From: an uncultured Lachnospiraceae bacterium
GTDB lineage: Bacteria; Bacillota; Clostridia; Lachnospirales; Lachnospiraceae
Length of the DNA: 62,771 nt
Direction of reading: 5' to 3'
NCBI GenBank assembly: GCA_910578845.1
Contig: CAJTSL010000006.1
Coordinates: forward strand, 38,429 to 101,199
Both the position numbers and the translations under genes were made by a program. Position 1 is the stretch's first letter. The number at the start of each line of letters is the position of its first letter. The notes beneath the pieces are model-generated. The model made no database searches and had not been told where the DNA came from. It saw only the letters and a program-made list of their open reading frames with translations. Shown here one piece after another: positions 26,266-34,050 of the stretch.

Positions 26266-27312
26266 ATGTTACATATATTGTTGCTTATTTTAAAGATCAT
26301 AGGGATTATCCTTGGGATATTGTTGGGCGTGCTCCTGATCTGTTGCTGCCTCGCTTTGTTTGTTCCCGTGCGTTACCAACTAGAAGCGAAGCGGAAGCAG
26401 GAAGAGGGCAGCCCGCCGGTGGAAATGCAGGTGAAGATTACGTGGCTATTGCATTTGGTGAATATCCGATTGCATTATGCTACAAAACTACAGCTTCGTG
26501 CACGGATTTTCTTATTCACGGTATTTAGCCTGCCCCAAAAACAGAAAGCTAAGAAGAAAAAGCGCAGGCGTAAAGGGAGCGAAAAATCTTCTAAAGCTGC
26601 CAAAGAAAAAAAGGATATACAAAAAGAAATCAAAAATGAGAACTTGGAAAAAGAACATGTAGAAGAACCTGTTAAAGAAGAACAACATGCAGAAGAATCT
26701 ACAAAAGAAGAACAACATGCAAAAGAACCTATAAAAGAAGAACGACATATAAAAGAAGGACAGCATGTAAAGGAAAACAAAATAGAAGAAGATGGCATAA
26801 AAGATCAAAACAATAATACAGATGAAAATAGCGGAAAGGTAAAGAAGAAGTTTTCTTTCAAAGAACTTGCGGCCAAAATATGCCGGTTCTTTCAAAATAT
26901 CTGGTACACAATTATAGGAATCTGTGATAAAATAAAAAAGATACGGGAAAATATAGAATATTACCTGGATGTTTTGCAAAGCGATGCTTTTTTGAAGAGT
27001 TATGCTCTATGCAAGAAAGAGCTTGGCAGGATCCTTTCTTATATCAAGCCAAGAAAGGTCCAGGCAGATTTGATGATTGGCATGGGCGATCCGGCTGCCA
27101 CCGCCAAAATCCTTTCCTATTATGGAATGTTATATCCGATAATCGGTGGCAACGTTAATATTGTCCCGGATTTTGACGAAAAAAGAATAGAAGGCAATGT
27201 CCTTATCAAAGGTAAATTAAAGCTGTTCACGTTTCTTCGGGCAGCGTTCCATATTTATTTCAGTAAAGATATTAAAAGATTGCTCAAATTATTTAAAAAG
27301 GAGGACGTATAA
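26266..27312 (+). CDS. DUF2953 domain protein (YtfI-like) with a charged repeat insert
   Basis: The protein has 348 residues. One N-terminal membrane helix (about 1-28) is followed by the first half of the DUF2953 domain, then a Lys/Glu-rich insert at about 95-195 with a run of imperfect ten-residue repeats of the pattern EEQHAxExxK, then the C-terminal DUF2953 segment from about 230 (KPRKVQADLMIGMGDPAATAKILSYYGMLYP). In Bacillus the YtfI gene precedes gerW/ytfJ and is sporulation-related; the same order is found here, with the stop TAA directly followed by the gerW ATG. Function unknown; membrane-associated sporulation role inferred. Confidence 0.85.
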   Translation: MLHILLLILKIIGIILGILLGVLLICCCLALFVPVRYQLEAKRKQEEGSPPVEMQVKITWLLHLVNIRLHYATKLQLRARIFLFTVFSLPQKQKAKKKKRRRKGSEKSSKAAKEKKDIQKEIKNENLEKEHVEEPVKEEQHAEESTKEEQHAKEPIKEERHIKEGQHVKENKIEEDGIKDQNNNTDENSGKVKKKFSFKELAAKICRFFQNIWYTIIGICDKIKKIRENIEYYLDVLQSDAFLKSYALCKKELGRILSYIKPRKVQADLMIGMGDPAATAKILSYYGMLYPIIGGNVNIVPDFDEKRIEGNVLIKGKLKLFTFLRAAFHIYFSKDIKRLLKLFKKEDV

Positions 27313-27714
27313 ATGGCAGACAATAATTTTACCGGTGTAATCGAGTCCCTCATGAAAGGGATGAATGCTGTCTTATCAACGAAAACGGTAGTAGGGGAAG
27401 CGACGCAGATTGGGGATACAATCATACTTCCTCTTGTGGATGTTACATTTGGCGTTGGCGCAGGAGCAAGCGCCGGGGACAAGAAAAATGGCGGAGCGGG
27501 CGCCTTTTCAGCTAAAATGAGCCCAAGCGCAGTGCTTGTCATCAAAAATGGTTCTACCAAACTTGTAAATATTAAGAACCAAGATACTGTCACCAAAGTA
27601 ATTGATATGATCCCTGACATTGTAGATAAATTTACGGCGCCAAAGGAAGAAATGATTGAAGACGATGCGGCAGTAGACATTGCCTTCCCAGAGGAGCATA
27701 AAGAAGAGCACTAA
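27313..27714 (+). CDS. GerW family sporulation protein (YtfJ)
   Basis: The protein has 133 residues. The family segments VVGEATQIGDTIILPLVDVTFGVGAG and SPSAVLVIKNG are clear, with a Gly/Ala-rich turn between them. In Bacillus subtilis GerW is made in the forespore and is needed for normal germination with certain germinants. AAAGGAGG stands before the ATG, and the start codon touches the stop of the DUF2953 gene, so the two are translationally coupled. The short acidic C-terminal tail (EEHKEEH) is variable in the family. Confidence 0.92.
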   Translation: MADNNFTGVIESLMKGMNAVLSTKTVVGEATQIGDTIILPLVDVTFGVGAGASAGDKKNGGAGAFSAKMSPSAVLVIKNGSTKLVNIKNQDTVTKVIDMIPDIVDKFTAPKEEMIEDDAAVDIAFPEEHKEEH

Positions 27715-27815
27715 AGTGTAGGGCAAGTTCGCTAAGGTGTATCACAAGTTTGTGGATGGCACAAATTAACGGCTGTTTGCATATGATGAATAAAAAGCAT
27801 AAGCAGGGGATTTAT

Positions 27816-27956
27816 ATGAAAAAATTGATTGGGCTGGTAGCACTGTGTGTTGCAGTAGGCATGCTGGTTATGCTTTTTATGACAAATCGGTTCGTCGGGC
27901 TGATTTTGATTGTATTATTGCTGTTAATAGGTTATAATTTCTTTTGTTGCGATTGA
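27816..27956 (+). CDS. Very small membrane protein (46 residues)
   Basis: The ATG at 27816 has AGGGGA five bases upstream. The peptide is two hydrophobic stretches (about 4-20 and 25-41) separated by TNR, ending FFCCD. A longer frame from 27750 would add 22 residues without a ribosome binding site. No family is recognised. It lies between gerW and a J-domain-like gene on the same strand. Confidence 0.6.
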   Translation: MKKLIGLVALCVAVGMLVMLFMTNRFVGLILIVLLLLIGYNFFCCD

Positions 27957-28011
27957 TGAAGATAAATAGTAATAGAAGATTTGCTGTTTAGGCAGACGTG
28001 GAAGATGGATT

Positions 28012-28626
28012 ATGGAAGAAAAGATTTTAGAAAACTTATTAGAAGAAGAGGAAGATTTTCCCATAGATACAGATGGGGAATCAGATGAGCCAGAAGAAAC
28101 AGAGAGCAAGGCGGAGAACGAATCGGAAGAACTGAATAAAATGAAATCCTGGCTTTTCCGTGAAAATGTCAGATTGATCACGGCAGCAAAAGAACTAGAA
28201 GCGATGCAGGCGCAATTCCAGAAGGAGAAGGAACAGTTCCAGGAAGAAGTGAAGTCATTGAACCGTAAAATGTCCGTTGAGAGGCAGCGGTTAAAAGATG
28301 ACGCGCTTTTCTTTGAAAAGAAAATGGACATTTTAAAAGGCGGATTCGAACAGCTAGACATGGACCGCCGTCGCCTAGAGAAAGAACGCGCCAAATTCGA
28401 AGCGCAAAAAGAAGTCTTAGAACAGCCGTCTTATAGCATGAGCCGGGGAGAGGTATCGGCTTTTTTCAGAGGCGTCAGAAACCCGCTTGCTTTAAAGAAG
28501 CGGTATAAAGATCTGATCAAGATCTTCCACCCTGATAATGTGGCGGGAGATAAAGAAATCATCCAGATGATCAATAAAGAATATGAAATATTAAAGAGAG
28601 ATTATGATATCGGAAAATGGGCATAA
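28012..28626 (+). CDS. Coiled-coil protein with a C-terminal J-domain-like segment
   Basis: The protein has 204 residues. An acidic N-terminus (about 1-40) is followed by a long predicted coiled coil at about 40-140, rich in Lys/Glu/Gln/Leu. The last 55 residues, NPLALKKRYKDLIKIFHPDNVAGDKEIIQMINKEYEILKRDY, have the helix-HPD-helix layout of a DnaJ J-domain. In classical DnaJ the J-domain is N-terminal; here it is at the end. HPD stimulates Hsp70 ATPase, so the protein may bring a coiled-coil client to DnaK. That role is inference. No dnaK is in the window. Confidence 0.75.
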   Translation: MEEKILENLLEEEEDFPIDTDGESDEPEETESKAENESEELNKMKSWLFRENVRLITAAKELEAMQAQFQKEKEQFQEEVKSLNRKMSVERQRLKDDALFFEKKMDILKGGFEQLDMDRRRLEKERAKFEAQKEVLEQPSYSMSRGEVSAFFRGVRNPLALKKRYKDLIKIFHPDNVAGDKEIIQMINKEYEILKRDYDIGKWA

Positions 28627-28694
28627 GCGGAAGCCATATTTTAAAAGAAACATTTTCCTTAAGGAGTTCAATAGTAAGAAGCACAGAAAAGGAA

Positions 28695-28726
28695 AGCTGC
28701 TGCCTGACTGAGGTTAGACAGCAGCT
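28695..28726. terminator. Terminator between convergent J-domain-like gene and rpmB
   Basis: A stem of about 14 bp with one or two mismatches (AGCTGCTG... / ...CAGCAGCT) is followed by TTATTTCTT. It lies about 70 bp after the J-domain-like gene. Confidence 0.7.
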
Positions 28727-28811
28727 TATTTCTTGTCAACAGATAATCCATCGAAAAAAGGACAGAGAAAAATCCCTGCCCTACAGTAAACTTGTGAAAC
28801 AAAACCAGTCT

Positions 28812-28997
28812 CTAAGCTCTTTCAACTTTTCCGGACTTCAAGCATTGCGTACATACATGTAACTTTTTGGATGCACCGTTTACTTTACACTTTACATTCT
28901 TTATATTAGAATGCCAGATTCTGTTAGATCTTCTATGAGAATGGCTGACGTTATTTCCGAAATGAGCGCCCTTACCACAAATATCACATTTAGCCAT
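28812..28997 (-). CDS. rpmB: 50S ribosomal protein L28
   Basis: L28 is a small protein of the large ribosomal subunit. The 61-residue protein is the zinc-ribbon (C+) form with CDIC near the start and CTQC near the end, and has the family segments GNNVSHSHRRSNR and WHSNIKNVKC. The start at 28997 follows AGGAGG by seven bases; six codons upstream at 29015 also form an ATG but lack a site. It is a single-gene unit here. Confidence 0.95.
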   Translation of the reverse strand: MAKCDICGKGAHFGNNVSHSHRRSNRIWHSNIKNVKCKVNGASKKLHVCTQCLKSGKVERA

Positions 28998-29133
28998 CTT
29001 TGCACCTCCTAACAATGTATAATCAGTTCTTTTTCTACGTAAACAACATTAGTATAATAGCAGAAATAGGAAAAGATTGCAAGTAAAATATTAAGAAACT
29101 TTACCAAAAACGATATTTTTTGCTTGATTTCTT

Positions 29134-30663
29134 TCAAATGCCGGCGCGTTTCAATACTCTTGCCGGAATCTGTGAAGGATCAGAGATTTCCTCCCTCCAT
29201 ATTTCTTCGTAGCCATGAGCCTTTATAAAACTGTCCATACGAGGATCAGATCGCTCCGACTGTAAAATGATGAGCATCGGTAATTCTTCTGCCAATTCAG
29301 AATAGTAGGATTCCATAATAGCCGGAGATACTTGTCCAATAGGGAACTGGTATGAGTATTTTGTAGCATGTCGCCTGTCACTTAACACATAAATGATATC
29401 CCAGTTCCCGAAGACAGAAATGCAATCTTCCGGGGAGGAAGTTTCTGCAATGATTTGACAGACGCTCAGGACGATATCACTATGATGCTCTTCGTTTCTT
29501 GCTTTGTAGATGCCTGGCATATCCTTTAGCGATGAGAACCAGCTTGGAAGCGTGATGCCGCCTAATAAGAAGATGCATAGCATACAAAAGGCATATCGTC
29601 GCCTGGACAGCATAAACTGATAAAATGATGCCATAGGAAAAACGATCGCAGGGACAAGGATCATCCCGTAGTGGTTAAACGGATATCCTGACATGCACAT
29701 CAAGAGCAGGGTAATGAGAAGGTACATAGCATATACACCGTATAAAAATCGCTCTCTTTTCAGACATAAAAAGACGCAAGAAATGATCGCGGTTATGGTG
29801 AGCAACTGGCTAGAGTAGACGAACGGATTTAAAAATGTCAGTACACATACCAGTTTTGTAGATAGGGAAGCGCCCATGCCGGTAGAAGAATATAGAAAAT
29901 TAAACAGAAAATATTGTTCTATAAACGCGGACAGCGCATGGCGATGCGCAAGCCAGATGATAATCGGTATGGTGATGATACAAGCGCCAGCAAGAAAAAA
30001 GCGCAGGTAGATAAGAAGGTCAAGGAACAGGCGCCTCCTCAAGCAATCGGTCAAAACAGCGGTACAAAAGACAAACCATACGGATATCATATTTGGGCGC
30101 AGCATCATGACGGCGCCAAAGCCAAATCCGCATAGGAACAGGCGGAAAGCATTGGTCTTTTGGCTGATCAGAAAGTCAAGGAAAATATATAGGGAAACAC
30201 CGATAAAAGGCATGGCATATTCTTCAGTAAGATTACCATGCTTGAAATAATCAGCTAATAGCATAGCGGATGTTAAAACCAAAATACAAGAGAAAACTTT
30301 GCTACAATACAAACGGGCAATTTTATATATTGCAGCATAGGTAATCCAAATCGCTATGAATTCTATTATCCAGATGCCGTGGCGTTTGTTGATCATCATG
30401 CCCCAGTAGTTAATGAGATAGATCAGAGGGCCTTTGTGGTCAAAGCTATCAAGATAAGGCATATAACCTTTCTGCATCATCAAAGCGACTGTTTGGAATA
30501 CACTCTGGTCAGTGCCGGCATCGGAATCCAGCCAAAAATGCATTGGGCTTTTTAGCAGGAAGATAAAGCTGCAAAGGCACAGGAAAAGTATAAGCGCCAA
30601 TTGGGGCAAGGCATTCCGGGTGGATTGGGTTTTAGGGGTCAACATCTTGAGGAGAGCAGGCAT
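29134..30663 (-). CDS. Polytopic membrane glycosyltransferase (GT39/ArnT-like fold)
   Basis: The protein has 509 residues with about 10-12 helices and a soluble C-terminal part (about 400-509). The first external loop has WLDSDAGTDQSVFQTVA and the DSFDHKGPLIYLIN segment, the type of acidic loop plus DHKGP motif used by lipid-phosphate-sugar glycosyltransferases of the GT-C fold. The acceptor is unknown. Its ATG overlaps the stop of the upstream GT2 gene by one base (TAATG), so the GT2 would make the lipid-linked sugar and this protein would transfer it (inference). If the GT2 is off, this gene may also be poorly translated. Confidence 0.8.
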   Translation of the reverse strand: MPALLKMLTPKTQSTRNALPQLALILFLCLCSFIFLLKSPMHFWLDSDAGTDQSVFQTVALMMQKGYMPYLDSFDHKGPLIYLINYWGMMINKRHGIWIIEFIAIWITYAAIYKIARLYCSKVFSCILVLTSAMLLADYFKHGNLTEEYAMPFIGVSLYIFLDFLISQKTNAFRLFLCGFGFGAVMMLRPNMISVWFVFCTAVLTDCLRRRLFLDLLIYLRFFLAGACIITIPIIIWLAHRHALSAFIEQYFLFNFLYSSTGMGASLSTKLVCVLTFLNPFVYSSQLLTITAIISCVFLCLKRERFLYGVYAMYLLITLLLMCMSGYPFNHYGMILVPAIVFPMASFYQFMLSRRRYAFCMLCIFLLGGITLPSWFSSLKDMPGIYKARNEEHHSDIVLSVCQIIAETSSPEDCISVFGNWDIIYVLSDRRHATKYSYQFPIGQVSPAIMESYYSELAEELPMLIILQSERSDPRMDSFIKAHGYEEIWREEISDPSQIPARVLKRAGI

Positions 30664-31383
30664 TATGATTCCACCAATCCTTTCTTCAGCAAGTAGAAAT
30701 CATAGAGAGACTTCCATCCTATTTTGATGATTTTGATAAGGTTGATGGAATTTGCGCCACCTTGTCTCGGCTGAAAGGTAATATCAATGAATTGAATATT
30801 TTCCTTAAAATAGGCAAAATAAGTCGTCAGCATGACGTTGGGCAATGAATAATCAAGTGGCAGCTTTTTTAGATATTTTGCAACAAGCGCTGCTTTCATC
30901 AAGCGGAAAGGCGCATTTGCATCCGATATAGATACGTTGAAGTAAATCCCGAGAATCGTGCATAGAACGTCTTCGATAAATTTTCTGATTTTCCCGTCTC
31001 CACGGAAAGGGCGCTTTCCGATAATTGCATCATATTTTTTACGGTCTTGCCAGAATTGCAAGAATTCTGTAGGGTTCGTCTGCCCATCAGAATCTGTCTG
31101 GAAAATATAATCAGCGCCGCATGTAATGGCGTATTCGTAAAGCGCTATGATTTTTGGGCCATGTTCTTTTCGGATAGTGGGAAGGATGATTAAATCAATC
31201 GGGGGGGGTAGTTTTCTGTAGTTGTAAGAGCAGTTCATGGGTAGCATCCGTAGAGCCGCTATCGGCTACAACCAAGCGGATATTATTTCCCAGATTCTCC
31301 AAAACGGTGTACCATGAACGGATGACGCATTCAATGTTTGCAGCTTCATTGTATGCCGGCATAACAAGATATAATGTATCCAT
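30663..31383 (-). pseudogene. GT2 family glycosyltransferase, frameshifted at a run of eight C
   Basis: Two frames together make one GT2 (DPM1/undecaprenyl-phosphate-sugar-type) protein. The first, 31383-31195, starts MDTLYLVMPAYNEAANIECVI, contains LVVADSGSTDATHELL, and ends at TGA. The second continues from about 31208 to 30663 with IFQTDSDGQTNPTEF (the DxD-like motif) and SDANAPFRLMKAAL. They differ in frame exactly at C8 on the minus strand (G8 at 31201-31208). Seven C would join them as KTTPPIDLIILP. AAAGGAGA precedes the ATG. This may be phase variation, a true mutation or a base-calling error at the homopolymer. Confidence 0.85.
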
Positions 31384-31809
31384 TGTTTTCTCCTTTGTCT
31401 GTATTTTTTACTGCACACATTCTATTACGATTTCATGCATGTCAGCTTTATATATACTTTAGCGCATCTATGGCAAAAGTGTCAACTAAGGGGCAAAGAT
31501 TCAGAATTAAAATTTAAATGCGCGAGATTTGTGTTTGTGCGCTGCTTACCACAAGCTCGTTCATGCGCAGGCTCAACAGACTGAGCCAAAAGCAGCGCAG
31601 AAATGGAGTAAAAAATGAAAAAACCATTTCTAAATATTGACTTTTACAAGTGATTTTGAGATAATATATCCGATGTGCCAGAGTAAATGGTACATGTAGT
31701 ATAGAAGCGCTGCCTGTCGAGGGCGCGTCATAAGCGGATGACGGATAGCCGGGGTTTTTATAAGGCTTTTTCCGTTAAAAAATAATAAAACTTTCAAGGA
31801 GGATATGTC
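31384..31809. promoter_or_regulatory. pckA upstream region: nested inverted repeat and promoter
   Basis: No gene. An outer inverted pair, TGCGCTGCTT at 31538-31547 and AAGCAGCGCA at 31590-31599, encloses an inner one, GGCTCA at 31570-31575 and TGAGCC at 31582-31587. A promoter follows: TTGACT at 31637-31642, 17 bases, GATAAT at 31660-31665. That leaves a leader of about 140 bases before the pckA ATG, containing GGATGACGGATAGCCGGGG; no known riboswitch was recognised. CAAGGAGG stands before the ATG. Confidence 0.6.
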
Positions 31810-33525
31810 ATGTCAACAAAAGCGAATTACAAGATTGACGAAATCGGTAAAGGCAAAGTCGGTTTTTCTAAGACACGTTCCATTATCGAAGCAGCTTTCT
31901 ACGGCAATAACGTAGTAAAGGTAAACACACTGAAAGAGGCTTACAATTTAGCGAAAAATTCACCTGGAACAATTGTTACGGATATGCCGATTAAAGACGG
32001 TGAGACATTTGGTCTTGACGCAGATGCTAAAGTGCTTCTGTTCAATGACGGTGCAGTAACCGGCCGTTATGCTGCTGCACGTCGTATCAAAGGAGAGCCA
32101 GGCGTTGACGAAGCTAAGCTGGATAAAGTAGTAATGGACGCTATTTATGAGACACGTTGGAAAACAATGTACCATGCAGAGTGCTTTGTAGGCCTTGATC
32201 CTGAATTTATGGCAAAAGCGCATCTGTTAATTCCGGAAGGAGAAGAGAACCTGCTTTATAACTGGATGATCAACTTCCAGTATATGTCTGATGAATATGT
32301 GAAGATGTATAAAAAATCTGCACCGATCGGCAATGGCAATGAGCCTGACATTTATATTTTCTCAGATCCACAGTGGGCGCCTCATGAAGCTCCTGACGTA
32401 GACTATAGCTGCTTAAGCGATCCGCTTACGCTTTGCTATTTTGATACCAATGAGAACTGCGCAGCAATTCTTGGTATGAAATATTTCGGCGAGCATAAGA
32501 AGGGCACTCTGACAATGGCATGGGCTCTTGCGAACAGAAATGGTTACGCTTCCTGCCATGGCGGACAGAAAGAATATATCTTAAATGACGGTTCTAAATA
32601 TGTTGCTTCCGTATATGGCTTGTCAGGTTCTGGTAAGTCTACACTGACACATGCAAAGCATGGCGGAAAATATGAGATCAAAGTGCTTCATGACGATGCT
32701 TTCATCATCAATACAGATACTTGTGCATCTGTTGCTTTGGAGCCTACTTATTTCGATAAGACAGCAGATTATCCGACAGGATGTCCTGATAACGAGTACT
32801 TGTTATCTGCTCAGAACTGCTCTTGTACAATGGACAGCGAAGGTAAGATCCAGTTGGTTACAGAGGATATCAGAAATGGTAATGGCCGTGCTATTAAGTC
32901 TAAATTATGGTCACCTAACCGTGTAGATAAGATTGACGCACCGGTTAACGCTATCTTCTGGATCATGAAAGACCCTACGATTCCTCCGGTAGTGAAATTG
33001 AAAGGCTCTGCGTTAGCTTCTGTTATGGGCGCTACCTTAGCTACAAAGACATCTACAGCAGAGCGTGTTGCTGCAGGCACAGACTTGAATGCAATCCGTA
33101 TCGTACCTTATGCGAATCCATTCAGGACTTATCCGCTTGTTAACGATTACGAGAAATTCAAGAAGTTAGTAGAAGAGAAGAACGTTGCTTGTTATATTGT
33201 TAACACAGGTGATTTCATGGGCGAGAAAGTAAAACCTGCTGATACGCTTGGCATCCTTGAGACAATCGTAGAGGGAAGAGCAAACTTTGAGCAGTGGGGA
33301 CCTTTCGAAGATATCGAAATCATGAATACATGGGATGGACAGACAGAAGGCTTTGCGAACTTCAAAGCTGACCTTGGCAATGCTGATTATAAAGCACAGT
33401 TGAAATCAGCTATGCAGACCCGTGTAGATGCAGTAAACGGTTTTGCTACAAAGAAAGAAGGATATGACAAACTTCCTGATGAAGCATTAGCAGCACTACA
33501 GAAACTGGTTGATGCTCTGAACTAA
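31810..33525 (+). CDS. pckA: Phosphoenolpyruvate carboxykinase (ATP)
   Basis: PckA interconverts oxaloacetate + ATP and PEP + CO2 + ADP. In fermenting gut Clostridia it often runs toward oxaloacetate or balances ATP. The protein has 571 residues, somewhat longer than the usual 520-540. The kinase loop GLSGSGKST is at 270-278, HDDAFIIN follows with the metal-binding Asp, and the LWSPNRVDKI and PYANPFRTYPL segments are in their usual places. The gene has a strong leader promoter and a strong terminator, so it is a single-gene unit. Codon use is highly biased, consistent with high expression. Confidence 0.95.
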   Translation: MSTKANYKIDEIGKGKVGFSKTRSIIEAAFYGNNVVKVNTLKEAYNLAKNSPGTIVTDMPIKDGETFGLDADAKVLLFNDGAVTGRYAAARRIKGEPGVDEAKLDKVVMDAIYETRWKTMYHAECFVGLDPEFMAKAHLLIPEGEENLLYNWMINFQYMSDEYVKMYKKSAPIGNGNEPDIYIFSDPQWAPHEAPDVDYSCLSDPLTLCYFDTNENCAAILGMKYFGEHKKGTLTMAWALANRNGYASCHGGQKEYILNDGSKYVASVYGLSGSGKSTLTHAKHGGKYEIKVLHDDAFIINTDTCASVALEPTYFDKTADYPTGCPDNEYLLSAQNCSCTMDSEGKIQLVTEDIRNGNGRAIKSKLWSPNRVDKIDAPVNAIFWIMKDPTIPPVVKLKGSALASVMGATLATKTSTAERVAAGTDLNAIRIVPYANPFRTYPLVNDYEKFKKLVEEKNVACYIVNTGDFMGEKVKPADTLGILETIVEGRANFEQWGPFEDIEIMNTWDGQTEGFANFKADLGNADYKAQLKSAMQTRVDAVNGFATKKEGYDKLPDEALAALQKLVDALN

Positions 33526-33560
33526 TTTATGTTTTATCTGTTGGAATAAGGAATAATTAG

Positions 33561-33608
33561 AAGCTGTCGCTTTAACGGTTGCATAAACCGTGGAGCGACA
33601 GCTTTTTA
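33561..33608 (+). terminator. Rho-independent terminator after pckA
   Basis: An 11-bp outer stem (AAGCTGTCGCT / AGCGACAGCTT) encloses a 6-bp inner stem (ACGGTT / AACCGT), followed by a T-run. Confidence 0.92.
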
Positions 33609-33729
33609 ATTCTATGATCTGTTGTGCTAATTTTGTTATAGGTTGTTTTTGGTTTTATTACAGGATGCTTTTGTTTTTCAGAAGACAAATAATGGATGAC
33701 ATCTTTTACAATCTTTGCAGAAATAGTGG

Positions 33730-33758
33730 TTGTATTTTTCTTTGCTGTTGGATATAAT
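33730..33758 (+). promoter_or_regulatory. Promoter of the putative 6S RNA
   Basis: TTGTAT at 33730-33735, a 17-base spacer and TATAAT at 33753-33758. The start would be near 33765, in a region without a protein gene. Confidence 0.72.
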
Positions 33759-33764
33759 AGAATT

Positions 33765-33995
33765 AACCTGAAATGTACGATAATTCTTGTTATTTTGAAC
33801 CTACAGTTACTTTAAACGGGATTCCTATATTGTTATGTAGATGTCAAGCCTCCGGTCGTAATTGGACAGTGTGCAGTGGAAGGCAGAAGCATGATTGCGG
33901 TTACCCACCTAGCTATCGCTAGGAGTCAAAATACAAGTTCCGGCATTTTGGGGCATATATACAAAAGAAGAAGCAGTCATTATGGCTGCTTTTTC
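33765..33995 (+). ncRNA. ssrS: Probable 6S RNA
   Basis: A transcript of about 230 bases is bounded by a good promoter and a terminator. The central part contains GATTGCGGTTACCCACCT followed by a hairpin CCTAGC-TATC-GCTAGG at 33908-33923. I recall this GCGGTTACCCACCT pattern from 6S RNAs of other bacteria. Flanking arms ATGTC near 33841 and GGCAT near 33962 can pair to close the structure. 6S RNA binds the housekeeping RNA polymerase holoenzyme and down-regulates it in stationary phase. The exact ends are inferred. I cannot run a covariance-model search, so the assignment rests on motif memory and layout. Confidence 0.62.
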
Positions 33996-33998
33996 TTT
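33972..33998 (+). terminator. Terminator of the putative 6S RNA
   Basis: An 8-bp stem (AGCAGTCA / TGGCTGCT, one G/U pair) with a TTA loop is followed by TTTTTCTTT. Confidence 0.85.
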
Positions 33999-34050
33999 GT
34001 TTACCCGTGTTGGGTAAGCATCAGCCAAAAAATCGGGTGGGGGATCGTGA

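Noticed and set aside
26512..26979. 155-codon frame on the minus strand rich in Phe and Met
   Set aside because: It is the antisense of the Lys/Glu repeat in the DUF2953 gene, so its composition is a reflection of that repeat.
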